This document shows, in pieces, positions 41,994-49,996 of a stretch of DNA of 64,000 nucleotides. The DNA is from Pyrobaculum islandicum DSM 4184 (GTDB lineage Archaea; Thermoproteota; Thermoprotei; Thermoproteales; Thermoproteaceae): assembly GCF_000015205.1 (NCBI RefSeq), contig NC_008701.1, forward strand, positions 434,001 to 498,000. The letters are read 5' to 3'. Each line of letters starts with the position of its first letter. The stretch's first letter is position 1. Both the position numbers and the translations under genes were made by a program. The notes under the pieces were generated by a model. The model did not search any database. It saw only the letters and a program-made list of their open reading frames with translations, and was not told where the DNA came from.

Positions 41994-42824
41994 TTAGGTA
42001 GCTAGTCTCACTCCATGTTTTTCAAGAATTTCTTTCATCAAAAGTGCGTCTTTTTCTAACAACGGCGATTCGCATATAAGTGTAATAGTTATATCCCTGG
42101 CGCTCAGCTCTTTTGCCAAAGGCTCAAAAGGCGGCATATTACGTTCAATGGGCTCGTGTTCATCTACATATTTCCCGTTGCGGTATCGAATAGACGTAAA
42201 GTGTGTATGCATGTGTCTGTCTCCAAACTCCTTAGTCCAAAGATCTAATACTTCGCCATAGTTTAAAACGCCGTTATTTCTAGCGTATAAATGCCCCCAG
42301 TCGACCACTGGCGTAACAAATGGCAGCTCCTTAGCCAATTTAAACGTCTCCTCAATACTCCCAAATTGATTCGTCCGTGCAGTGATCTCTACGCCGACAT
42401 ATACGCCGGATCCCACCCCCGACTCTTTATACGCCTTTTCTAACTCCTCCTTTACTTTTTCATAACACTTCTGAGGCCCTAGTTTGCCGTAATACGCAGC
42501 GTGAACTACCACAACCCAAGCCCCCATATAATATGCTCTATCGAGTGAATCTACTAGCCTTTGTCTAGACTTCTCAACTTTATCTGTCTCTTCAGAACAG
42601 AGGTTGATGAAATATGGCGCATGTACAGAAAGTTTGATGTTATACTCCTGCGCCGCCTTGCCGACTTGTTTGGCAAGTTCTCTCGACATTCTAACGCCTT
42701 GTACAAACTCTACCTCCATCGCGTTTAACCCCAACTCTCTAACAACACGCACTGCGTCAAGAGTAGACCTAGCTTTTGCGACATATTGTGGAATGCCAGC
42801 GGGCCCTAGATAAACTCTAGCCAT
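41994..42824 (-). CDS. Endonuclease IV-like TIM-barrel protein
   Basis: About 276 residues from ATG 42824 (MARVYLGPAGIP). Signals: LSVHAPYFINLCS (metal-binding His), VVVHAAYYGKLG, VGVEITARTNQFGS (Glu), PVVDWGHLYAR and HMHTHFTSIRY, LICESP: the order of zinc ligands in AP endonuclease IV. It may cleave at abasic sites, or be a sugar isomerase of the same fold. A longer reading from 42845 runs into the TATA box shared with truD. Confidence 0.82.
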   Translation of the reverse strand: MARVYLGPAGIPQYVAKARSTLDAVRVVRELGLNAMEVEFVQGVRMSRELAKQVGKAAQEYNIKLSVHAPYFINLCSEETDKVEKSRQRLVDSLDRAYYMGAWVVVVHAAYYGKLGPQKCYEKVKEELEKAYKESGVGSGVYVGVEITARTNQFGSIEETFKLAKELPFVTPVVDWGHLYARNNGVLNYGEVLDLWTKEFGDRHMHTHFTSIRYRNGKYVDEHEPIERNMPPFEPLAKELSARDITITLICESPLLEKDALLMKEILEKHGVRLAT

Positions 42825-42844
42825 TAATTCAAAAACGGAATCCA

Positions 42845-42852
42845 TTATTTAA
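42845..42852. promoter_or_regulatory. TATA box shared by endonuclease IV-like gene and truD
   Basis: TTATTTAA reads as TTAAATAA on the minus strand. Its centre is 25 bases from ATG 42824 (minus) and about 24 bases from GTG 42873 (plus). The gap between the two start codons is only 48 bases and holds no second AT-rich box, so both leaderless transcripts probably use it. Confidence 0.6.
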
Positions 42853-42872
42853 GGTGGTGTCTGTATGTTGTT

Positions 42873-44111
42873 GTGATAGAGGCTCCGCCTTTTGATAAAA
42901 GTCTTGGAATGTTGTACTACGTTACTGATACATGTCCCGCTGGCGGCGTAATAAAGGCGAGACCTGAGGATTTTATAGTAGAGGAGGTGCTTAAAGATGG
43001 CACAGTGGTAGCGCTCACAGGCATCTCTCTAAAGCCAAGAGTGGGAAGTTGGACATGGATTCACGTCGTTAAAAAGAATACTGACACATTGAAGCTACTT
43101 TTATATCTAGCTAAGACGCTCGGCCTAAAAGCCAGAGACATATCTATAGGGGGGATCAAAGACACCAGAGCAGTCACATCACAGATAATATCTATAAGAG
43201 GGGATGTGACAAATTTGCCAAAGATACGTAATGTGGAGTTCCTCAGCTTCTGGCCTATGGACAAGCCTATAACGCCATCTCTAATCTACGGCAACAGATT
43301 TACCATAACACTTCGCAATGTTGAGAAAGTAGATTGTGCAGAGGCTACGCTAAAGACGCTCCAATATATCGCTTTGCCAAATTACTATGGCTATCAACGT
43401 TTTGGAACTATACGGCCGGTCAGTCACCTCTTAGGCAAGGCGCTTGTAAAAAAAGACGCAGAAGAGTTCTTCGACATTATGTTTTGTAAAATCTTCGCCT
43501 ACGAATCTGACGTCGCAAAAAAAGCGAGAGAAGCGGCTTGTAAAGGAGACTATCGGAGAGCCCTAGAGATATTTCCAAAAAGGTTTATAGAAGAAAGAGC
43601 CGTATTGAGGGGACTTTTGAGAGGTTTAGACTTGTGGAACGCCATCATGTCTATACCGATTCAAATACTTCGGATATATGTAGAGGCTTTACAATCCTAT
43701 CTCTTCAACCTGTTTCTATCTAAACGCATGGAGTTAGGTCCTTTGAATAGGCCAATAGAGGGCGACTTAGTCGAAATTAACGGACAGGTTGTACACTACG
43801 CAGAAGGTCTCGGCGGCGAGGTAGTATTGCCAACCGTTGGCGTCGGCGTAAAGATGCCCAGGGGTAAAGTGGGAGAAGCTGTATTGCAGTTATTAAAGAG
43901 AGAGGGGGTAGAGCCGTCTATGTTTTTAAAAATGCCGAGAGGACTCAGGGTATATGGAGGCTATAGGAAGGTTGTCCTAACTCTAAGGGATTTTAGATAC
44001 GCTGTAGATAAAGAAGTAACGGTCAGTTTCACTCTACCAAGGGGTAGTTATGCCACTGTAATTCTCAGGGAGGTTGTAAAACCCGAGGAACCTTATAGAC
44101 ATGGGTTTTAG
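42873..44111 (+). CDS. truD: tRNA pseudouridine synthase TruD
   Basis: 412 residues. IKARPEDFIVEEVL at the N-terminus, the catalytic aspartate (Asp97) in GIKDTRAVTSQ, NYYGYQRFGTIRP, and a large insertion domain up to about 300, as in archaeal TruD/Pus7. It makes pseudouridine 13 in tRNA (archaeal enzymes may also act at position 35). GTG start 42873. Confidence 0.94.
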   Translation: MIEAPPFDKSLGMLYYVTDTCPAGGVIKARPEDFIVEEVLKDGTVVALTGISLKPRVGSWTWIHVVKKNTDTLKLLLYLAKTLGLKARDISIGGIKDTRAVTSQIISIRGDVTNLPKIRNVEFLSFWPMDKPITPSLIYGNRFTITLRNVEKVDCAEATLKTLQYIALPNYYGYQRFGTIRPVSHLLGKALVKKDAEEFFDIMFCKIFAYESDVAKKAREAACKGDYRRALEIFPKRFIEERAVLRGLLRGLDLWNAIMSIPIQILRIYVEALQSYLFNLFLSKRMELGPLNRPIEGDLVEINGQVVHYAEGLGGEVVLPTVGVGVKMPRGKVGEAVLQLLKREGVEPSMFLKMPRGLRVYGGYRKVVLTLRDFRYAVDKEVTVSFTLPRGSYATVILREVVKPEEPYRHGF

Positions 44112-44149
44112 CCGTAGAAATATTTTATTTCTGGATTTAATATTTAGAC

Positions 44150-44947
44150 GTGGTTGACGCATATCCGGCGGACGCCGAGATTCCAATACCAAAGAGAGAC
44201 GCATTAATAATACTGGCGGTGCACAGCTATATACCATCTCAAGCGAACCCCCGTCCCGAGCTGATAGAGACTTTACTACAGACTCTGCAAGGGAGGGACG
44301 TATCTATAACATTCTCCATGCCTAAGTCTTATTTTGAAAAAGCAGTGAAAATTATGGGCTTGGAAAAACTTGCCGCTAAATACGGCGCTAGAATAATACA
44401 GCCTCAACAACATGTGGACTATAAGATAGAACTTGAAACGTCTAGAGGCACAAAAATTACCGTTAGGGCGCTCAGGGCGGCTTTCGAAGAGTCTCTCACA
44501 AAAATAGTTGTAGCAATACCTGTAAGCCACCCTCAGACTATTCTGTATTTAACAATGCCCACCGCCGCTCTACAAGTACTAGAGCCAAAAGACGCACAAA
44601 ATCTTTACGAAGGTTTTAGAGCGCTTTATAAATATATTGCAAATATCTACAAATTAGAAAAAAACACCTTTTGTCTTACAGATGGTAAATTTGTCATTGA
44701 GGGCGATGGACCCATAAAGGGATTTCAGAGATACTGGGGGGTGATAGTAACCGGCGAAAACTGTGGCGAAGTTGACTATATAACAGCGCAAGCCCTTGGC
44801 GTAAACCCAGAGGACTTGGGCTACCTATATTTCTACTTCGGTGGCTCTTGGCCAAAGATAAAGCCGCCAAGGCTTCTGGAAGAAAACAAAATTCAAATAA
44901 AGCTTACGAGTAATATCGGGATACTCCTCAGTTGGAAAAGAGGATAA
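44150..44947 (+). CDS. Hypothetical protein, 265 residues
   Basis: Starts at GTG 44150, about 28 bases after ATATTTTATTT. It reads as a soluble alpha/beta protein: DALIILAVHSYIPSQANPRPEL, TFSMPKSYFEKAV, KIVVAIPVSHPQTIL and VDYITAQALGVNPEDLGYLYF. The last segment faintly resembles the D-x-x-A/T-x-x-LG-x-x-PE-x-x-Y-L end of the DUF362 family, but no Fe-S motif is present. Function unknown. The stop codon lies in the terminal stem of a C/D sRNA candidate. Confidence 0.7.
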   Translation: MVDAYPADAEIPIPKRDALIILAVHSYIPSQANPRPELIETLLQTLQGRDVSITFSMPKSYFEKAVKIMGLEKLAAKYGARIIQPQQHVDYKIELETSRGTKITVRALRAAFEESLTKIVVAIPVSHPQTILYLTMPTAALQVLEPKDAQNLYEGFRALYKYIANIYKLEKNTFCLTDGKFVIEGDGPIKGFQRYWGVIVTGENCGEVDYITAQALGVNPEDLGYLYFYFGGSWPKIKPPRLLEENKIQIKLTSNIGILLSWKRG

Positions 44948-45003
44948 CATGATGAATGCGTTGGTGGATGATAGATGAGTGACGACGGACGGACTGATGT
45001 TAT
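44944..45003 (+). ncRNA. C/D-box guide sRNA candidate overlapping a stop codon
   Basis: ATAACA 44944-44949 pairs with TGTTAT 44998-45003. C box ATGATGA 44949-44955; 12-nt guide; D' ATGA 44968-44971 (degenerate); 3-nt spacer; C' ATGAGTG 44975-44981 (weak); 12-nt guide ACGACGGACGGA; D CTGA 44994-44997. The 60-nt size and symmetric 12/12 spacing fit. The internal boxes are poor, so it may be a simple C/D RNA. It begins in the last codon of the upstream gene. Confidence 0.55.
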
Positions 45004-45078
45004 AAAACTTTATTGACTCTTATTGTCCGCTTTAAAAGTACTTGATAAAAATATATAAATATCAGCAAATATGCGGCT

Positions 45079-45513
45079 ATGGCAAAACGTGGCGGCAAGA
45101 GAACAGTGGGCGTGTCTTATAGATTCCACGTCACTCCGGGTATATTCTTAAACAGCTTAGTGCCGGTTGCAGACAACTCCGGCGCTAGACTTGTCCGCGT
45201 TATAGGTGTTGTAGGTCATTATTCAAAGACAGTGCATCGGAGGATCCCTGGCGCAGGCGTTGGCGACATGGTTGTCGTAGTAGTGCGAGAGGGGAAGCCT
45301 GAGTTGAGAAAACAGATATTTAGAGCGATTGTTGTGAGACAAAGGCGGCCCTACAGGAGACCAGATGGAACATGGGTCGCTTTTGAAGACAACGCCGTAG
45401 TTATTGTAACTCCGGAAGGAGATCCTAAAGGGTCGGAGATCCACGGCCCTGTTGCTATGGAGGCAACATTGCGTTGGCCGACAATCGCAAACCTAGCATC
45501 TATAATAGTTTAA
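45079..45513 (+). CDS. rpl14: Ribosomal protein L14 (uL14)
   Basis: 144 residues. [19 protein letters not shown] is outlined by [14 protein letters not shown], the uL14 RNA-binding core; then [26 protein letters not shown] outlined by [11 protein letters not shown], and the tail with [14 protein letters not shown] and [12 protein letters not shown]. It lies at the large-subunit interface. It stands alone here, away from the S17-L14-L24 cluster seen in most archaea. TATA ATATATAAATAT lies at about 45051-45062. Confidence 0.95.
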   Translation: MAKRGGKRTVGVSYRFHVTPGIFLNSLVPVADNSGARLVRVIGVVGHYSKTVHRRIPGAGVGDMVVVVVREGKPELRKQIFRAIVVRQRRPYRRPDGTWVAFEDNAVVIVTPEGDPKGSEIHGPVAMEATLRWPTIANLASIIV

Positions 45514-45582
45514 ATTTTCAGCATACTCTCTAGAGTCTTAGTTATAACTGCTGGATTTTTATTGCTATAGTATAAGATAGAC

Positions 45583-45909
45583 GTGGCCTTGTCAGAGCTA
45601 GAGACTCTACTGCCGAGACTCACTAAGCTTTCTCCGGCGAAAAAGATACTAGCGCTTTACAAATTAAGAAGTCTAGTTAGTGAGGAGGACTTTAGACATC
45701 TTGCAACTCTCTTAAGCATAGACTTAAGCAAAAGCGAAAGCCCAAAGAGGTGGGTCTCTGTTAACACAGTAGACGAAAAAATTGAGGACGAAGGAGACAT
45801 AGTAGAGGATCTTATAGAGGTAGACGTCGAAATTCTAGAGATTTTAGAAGACGATGAATATGTTGGTAAAAAAATCGTGGAGAGAATATGGAAGTCGAAT
45901 ACCTTATAG
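45583..45909 (+). CDS. Hypothetical acidic protein, 108 residues
   Basis: GTG 45583 follows TTTTTATTG by about 25 bases. The N-terminal 60 residues are basic and helical (LPRLTKLSPAKKILALYKLRSLVSEEDF outlined by LSPAKKILALYKLRSL); residues 62-90 are very acidic (EKIEDEGDIVEDLIEVDVEILEI outlined by EDEGDIVEDLIEVDVEILE). No family recognised. It overlaps the next gene by 22 bases, which suggests the two products work together. Confidence 0.65.
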   Translation: MALSELETLLPRLTKLSPAKKILALYKLRSLVSEEDFRHLATLLSIDLSKSESPKRWVSVNTVDEKIEDEGDIVEDLIEVDVEILEILEDDEYVGKKIVERIWKSNTL

Positions 45910-46238
45910 AGAAGTTAGGACAGTACCTAGGCGGCATAGACATAGAGAAGGTGAGACATAGCTTGAGGTCAAAACCTGTCGGCGCCGAGAGAATACTTGG
46001 GATAAAGATAGAGGAGTCTGAAACTACAGAAGCTGAATGTCTTAGAATTAAGGGCCTTATAGATCTATATAAAAAGGAGGAGATGAGATTGATAGCCCTC
46101 CTTAGAGAGCTTAAAACAATGGGAATTGCGCCAAGCGATATGGAGATTTTGAAGAAGAAAATTAGGCTAGTGAGAAAGAGGATACGCATCTACAGAGATA
46201 TTATGAAAAAATGTCAAGCATCACTTCCAGAAGTCTAA
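45888..46238 (+). CDS. Hypothetical coiled-coil protein, 116 residues
   Basis: Mostly helix, with a long charged segment (about 45-108, EEMRLIALLRELKTMG ... KKKIRLVRKRIRIYRDIM). It starts inside the preceding acidic gene. Near its end the run of six A at 46205-46210 could let a ribosome or polymerase slip. In the shifted frame another 60 or so codons stay open (see findings). Function unknown; no motif recognised. Confidence 0.6.
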   Translation: MEVEYLIEKLGQYLGGIDIEKVRHSLRSKPVGAERILGIKIEESETTEAECLRIKGLIDLYKKEEMRLIALLRELKTMGIAPSDMEILKKKIRLVRKRIRIYRDIMKKCQASLPEV

Positions 46239-46685
46239 CATAGACGTTGACACATTTATAGAGCTTTCCACGGTATCGCTGAACCTTTGGGAATATCAGG
46301 GCAGGTCAGTTTCGTCATTAAATCAGGCCCCAGAGTTTACATCACAAAAGAGTACTCAGTATCAAGATTTAAGTGCTATGTCTCTTATTTCAGCTGCTTT
46401 TAGGCTGTAAGGGCTTCTCTTTCATTCACGCCCTCGTGAACGACCACGCCGCATCAGAGCAGAAGCATTAGGCAAGCTCGAGTCCCATTTGATAGGCTAT
46501 TTCCCTACGTTTTTAAAGGTTCTAAACTGGCTTGGCACTTATCAAAACAACGATATGTATTAACGTCTCCTATTCAAAGGAGGGGATTTACCTCGCCTGA
46601 TAGACGAAGTCTTACTAGGGTAGGCCTGTTTTATCATAAAGTTGGGTCTTAGAGTTTACGTCTTAGAGAAGCGGCGGTATGAATG
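46239..46685. other. Intergenic region with degenerate reading frame
   Basis: No intact gene. One plus-strand frame, offset from the preceding gene, stays open except for TAA at about 46408-46410, one more TAA near 46561 and a TAG near 46620. Parts look protein-like, such as GKLESHLIGYFPTFLKVLNW and IIKLGLRVYVLEKRR. This may be a decayed gene or 3' extension. I see no tRNA, guide RNA or strong promoter. The ahcY gene on the other strand ends at 46686. Confidence 0.4.
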
Positions 46686-47999
46686 TTACGTGCCCAACTC
46701 CCAGGAGGTGAGATATTGTTTCTGTTCTTCGGTTAATTCTTCTATTTCGATACCCATAGTTTTGAGCTTAAGCCGCGCTACTTCGCGGTCAAGTTCGTCG
46801 GGTAATTTATAGACGTCAATAGCTAGCTTATTTTTTACAATATGCTCGGCGGCGAGGGCTTGGTTTGCAAAAGATAGATCCATGACCTCAGAGGGATGGC
46901 CCTCTGCGGCTACCAAATTCACTAGCCGGCCCTCCCCGATGAGATAGACACGTTTGCCATTTGGTAGCGTGTATTCCTCTAGGTACTGTCTTATTAACTT
47001 CTTTGAGATTGCTACACGTTCAAGACCTGCGACGTCGATTTCTACATTAAAGTGACCAGCGTTTGCGAGAACTGCGCCGTCTTTCATCTTAAAAATATGG
47101 CCTAGATTTATTGCTCTTATATTGCCCGTGGCTGTTATAAATATATCGCCTATCTCAGCTGCCTTGTCCATAGGCATAACTTCAAACCCGTCAAAGACAG
47201 CCTCCAGAGCCCTCACGGGGTCTACCTCTACCACAATTACTCTCCTTGCGCCGAGGCCTCTAGCCCTCATTGCGATTCCTCTGCCAACCCAACCATACCC
47301 GGCAATAACCACGTTTTTGCCGGCTATGAGGAGGTTTGTTGCCCTCAAGACGCCGTCCCAAGTGGACTGGCCTGTTCCATATCTGTTGTCAAATAGATAC
47401 TTCGTATAGGACTCGTTAACTGCTATGATTGGGTAGAGAAGCTTTCCAGCCCTCTTCAGCGCGCGGAGCCTTAACACACCTGTGGTGGTCTCCTCGGTGC
47501 CCCCGCGGAGTCCGGCCACTAATTTATCGGGGTCTATAGACCCCGCAGTCTCTAGTACGTACTCAATTGTCTTGTCTCGTGCTTCATGCTTAAGCTTATG
47601 TATTGTCACTGTTAGGTCTGCACCGTCGTCTAGAGTAATCGTGGGGTAAAAAGACAACGCGAAACCAATGGCATTGTAATAATCTCGTTCAGACATCCCA
47701 CGCCATGCGTAGACATATGCGCCTTCTTGTGCCAAAGCGGCGGCTACATCATCTTGAGTTGAAAGAGGGTTAGATGGTATAACTACAACTCGCGCTCCTC
47801 CTGCGATTAAAGTACGTACTAGAACTCCTGTCTCTTTTGTGACATGTAAACAAGCGGCTATCGTCTGACCTGCAAGAGGTTTCTCTTTTTCAAAACGCTT
47901 CCTAATTTCTAACAATACGGGCATATTTCTCTCAGCCCAGTACAACTGTTCCCTACCTCTTTCGGCTAGCGAGAGATCTTTTACCTTAGATTCTGTCAT
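46686..47999 (-). CDS. ahcY: S-adenosylhomocysteinase
   Basis: About 437 residues from ATG 47999 ([15 protein letters not shown]). [24 protein letters not shown] is outlined by [15 protein letters not shown]-binding [20 protein letters not shown] is outlined by [27 protein letters not shown] is outlined by [10 protein letters not shown]; and GHFNVEID and LAAEHIVKN follow. It splits S-adenosylhomocysteine into adenosine and homocysteine, keeping methylations going. The longer reading from 48014 is unlikely because a TATA box lies 25 bases before 47999. Confidence 0.95.
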   Translation of the reverse strand: MTESKVKDLSLAERGREQLYWAERNMPVLLEIRKRFEKEKPLAGQTIAACLHVTKETGVLVRTLIAGGARVVVIPSNPLSTQDDVAAALAQEGAYVYAWRGMSERDYYNAIGFALSFYPTITLDDGADLTVTIHKLKHEARDKTIEYVLETAGSIDPDKLVAGLRGGTEETTTGVLRLRALKRAGKLLYPIIAVNESYTKYLFDNRYGTGQSTWDGVLRATNLLIAGKNVVIAGYGWVGRGIAMRARGLGARRVIVVEVDPVRALEAVFDGFEVMPMDKAAEIGDIFITATGNIRAINLGHIFKMKDGAVLANAGHFNVEIDVAGLERVAISKKLIRQYLEEYTLPNGKRVYLIGEGRLVNLVAAEGHPSEVMDLSFANQALAAEHIVKNKLAIDVYKLPDELDREVARLKLKTMGIEIEELTEEQKQYLTSWELGT

Positions 48000-48020
48000 C
48001 GGCATATAGAACATAAAATT

Positions 48021-48029
48021 AATTTAAAG
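48021..48029. promoter_or_regulatory. TATA box shared by ahcY and the KaiC-like gene
   Basis: AATTTAAAG is centred at about 48024.5. ATG 47999 (minus, ahcY) and ATG 48050 (plus, KaiC-like) are both 25 bases from this centre. Both mRNAs would be leaderless. The exact symmetry supports one shared bidirectional box. Confidence 0.65.
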
Positions 48030-48049
48030 ATTCTATATTGTTGAAAAAC

Positions 48050-48895
48050 ATGGTACCAAGAGTACGGAGTTACATACCTGGGCTCGACGAAATTTTATAC
48101 GGCGGTATACCAGAGAGAAGCGTTGTTTTATTAAGCGGAGGGCCGGGGACAGGCAAGTCTATACTTGGCAAACAATTTCTCTATAACGGTTTAAAAAGGG
48201 GAGAGCCAGGCGTTTTTGTAGCACTTGAAGAACACCCCGTTGCCGTCCGCCGTAGCTTTCGCCACTTTGGATGGGATATTTCTCAATATGAGCGCGAGGG
48301 GAAATTTGCAATAATAGACGCGTTTACGGGTGGCGTCGGTACTGCGGCACAACGGGAAAAATACATAGTGAAGCAGGTAGACGACGTCTATGAATTAAGC
48401 GATGTGTTGAGACAAGCAATTAAAGACATCGGCGCTCGTCGCGTGGTAATAGATTCAGTATCTACCCTCTACTTAACAAAACCAGCTGTGGCTAGGGCTA
48501 CGATTATGACACTAAAGAGAGTTATAGCAGGTCTTGGATGTACTGCGTTTTTCGTATCTCAAGTCTCGGTGGGAGAACGCGGTTTTGGCGGCCCCGGCGT
48601 AGAACACGCAGTAGACGGCATAATCCGTCTCGACTTAGACGAGATAGACGGCAAGTTACACAGGTCGATCATTGTGTGGAAAATGCGAGATACAAAACAC
48701 TCGATGTTGCGCCACCCCATGGAGATAAAAGACGGCGGGATAGAGGTGATGTGGGACAGATATCTAAAGATTGTAGGAAATACCGTTAAAATAGAGCCGA
48801 TCTCTAAGGAGGAGGTAGAGGCTATGCGAAAGGCTGTGGAAGAGGCCGAGAAACAGCCAGCTCAGAGAAAAGTTGAAATAGAGGTGGAGGATTAG
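48050..48895 (+). CDS. KaiC-like RecA-superfamily ATPase
   Basis: 281 residues, single RecA-like domain. [29 protein letters not shown] is outlined by Walker A GGPGTGKS (30-37); [19 protein letters not shown] is a KaiC feature; [11 protein letters not shown] is Walker B; FVSQVSVG and VEHAVDGII follow. Archaeal KaiC-like proteins are linked to signalling and surface structures but remain mostly uncharacterised. ATG 48050 is favoured over TTG 48038 by the TATA position. The HTH gene follows after 4 bases. Confidence 0.9.
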   Translation: MVPRVRSYIPGLDEILYGGIPERSVVLLSGGPGTGKSILGKQFLYNGLKRGEPGVFVALEEHPVAVRRSFRHFGWDISQYEREGKFAIIDAFTGGVGTAAQREKYIVKQVDDVYELSDVLRQAIKDIGARRVVIDSVSTLYLTKPAVARATIMTLKRVIAGLGCTAFFVSQVSVGERGFGGPGVEHAVDGIIRLDLDEIDGKLHRSIIVWKMRDTKHSMLRHPMEIKDGGIEVMWDRYLKIVGNTVKIEPISKEEVEAMRKAVEEAEKQPAQRKVEIEVED

Positions 48896-48899
48896 GGCC

Positions 48900-49325
48900 A
48901 TGGCGGAGATTCCGTTAAAGCCGACGGGACGTGAGGAGATTAGAAAGCTGGAGTCAGCGCTATTAGTAATGTCTTTGTTTGACAAAGAGACTCTTGAAGC
49001 AATTAAAGACCCAGCCACTAGAGTGACTTGGGTAGACTCGCTTTATACCGCCGCGGCTGCCTTAGCTAGAGAGAGAGCTGGCATTCCTACTTCTAAAATA
49101 GCTGAAGAGCTTGGAGTCACCGAGGCTACTGTAAGACGCCATTTAAAAGGTGAAACCAGGGCTGGACAATTAGTGAAGAAAGTATACGATAGGTTATCTA
49201 AAGAAGGCTTTAAGGTAGAATTGCCGACAGAACTAGCCGAAGAGTGTACAAAACAGATAACTGAACTGAAAGATAAAATAGAAAAAGTAAAGAAGGCGCT
49301 TGCAGAAATTCAAAGCTGGCTTTAG
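48900..49325 (+). CDS. HTH regulator paired with KaiC-like ATPase
   Basis: 141 residues. A helix-turn-helix at about 60-80 (IPTSKIAEELGVTEATVRRHLKG) follows a helical N-terminus; the C-terminus (TELAEECTKQITELKDKIEKVKKALAEI outlined by KQITELKDKIEKVKKAL) is a coiled coil for dimerisation. It is probably co-transcribed with the KaiC-like ATPase and may report its state to DNA. Regulated genes are unknown. Confidence 0.85.
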   Translation: MAEIPLKPTGREEIRKLESALLVMSLFDKETLEAIKDPATRVTWVDSLYTAAAALARERAGIPTSKIAEELGVTEATVRRHLKGETRAGQLVKKVYDRLSKEGFKVELPTELAEECTKQITELKDKIEKVKKALAEIQSWL

Positions 49326-49330
49326 TATAA

Positions 49331-49996
49331 ATGATTACTATTTTAAACGAGGTAAAAAGCTTGGGAGTTTTCGTAGCTTATGACGTAGTATATGGGGTAG
49401 ACAATACGAGATATACGTCGCAACTTGAAGAAGAGATTAATAGAATCGTGGAAGAGATTAGAGGGGCTCTCTCTTTAGAAACGCTAAAAGATCACCACAT
49501 AATTAGAGCGTATCGCGACTTCTATTGGAAGACTCTTAAAATAGATCCAACAAAGCAACGGCCTGCGCAAGAGGCCCTCCTCAGGAGAGTGTTGCGCGGG
49601 GAGTCTCTGCCGAGGATAAACCCCGTTGTAGATGCTGGAAATGCCATATCAATAAAATATATAGTGCCCATAGGGCTTTATGACATTTCGAAGATCCACG
49701 GAAAAACCCTTCGCATTAGGCTGTCAAGAAAAGGAGAGGTCTTCCACCCGATAGGAGGTCAGCCGCATGAGCTAGATGATCAGATAGTCCTTGCGTCAAA
49801 TGACCAAATACTCCATGTGTATCCATATAGGGATAGTGTAGAGACAAAAATAGACGTGTCAACAAAAGACGTGTTAATCGTAGTGGCAGGAGTTCCGGGA
49901 GTTGAGGAGGAGCGGTTAATAAATGCAACGTTACACCTCCGCAGACTTTTATCGCTTTTGGGAGGTGTCGCCGATGGCGATGTGAGATTAGCTTAA
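49331..49996 (+). CDS. B3/B4 tRNA-binding domain protein
   Basis: 221 residues of the free-standing B3/B4 family related to a domain of phenylalanyl-tRNA synthetase beta. Seen are WKTLKIDPTKQRPAQEALLRRVLRGESLPRINPVVDAGNAISIKY, outlined by KIDPTKQRPAQEALLRR and INPVVDAGNAISIKY, then HPIGGQPHELDDQI. Such proteins may edit misacylated tRNA, but this is unproved. It converges on the cPGS-like gene (9-base overlap). Confidence 0.87.
   Translation: MITILNEVKSLGVFVAYDVVYGVDNTRYTSQLEEEINRIVEEIRGALSLETLKDHHIIRAYRDFYWKTLKIDPTKQRPAQEALLRRVLRGESLPRINPVVDAGNAISIKYIVPIGLYDISKIHGKTLRIRLSRKGEVFHPIGGQPHELDDQIVLASNDQILHVYPYRDSVETKIDVSTKDVLIVVAGVPGVEEERLINATLHLRRLLSLLGGVADGDVRLA

Noticed and set aside
42825-42845. 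Longer start of the endonuclease IV-like gene
   Set aside because: The upstream ATG falls in the TATA box shared with truD.
46239-46685. C/D sRNA
   Set aside because: Isolated CTGA and TGAT strings are present but no C-D'-C'-D order with fitting spacing on either strand.
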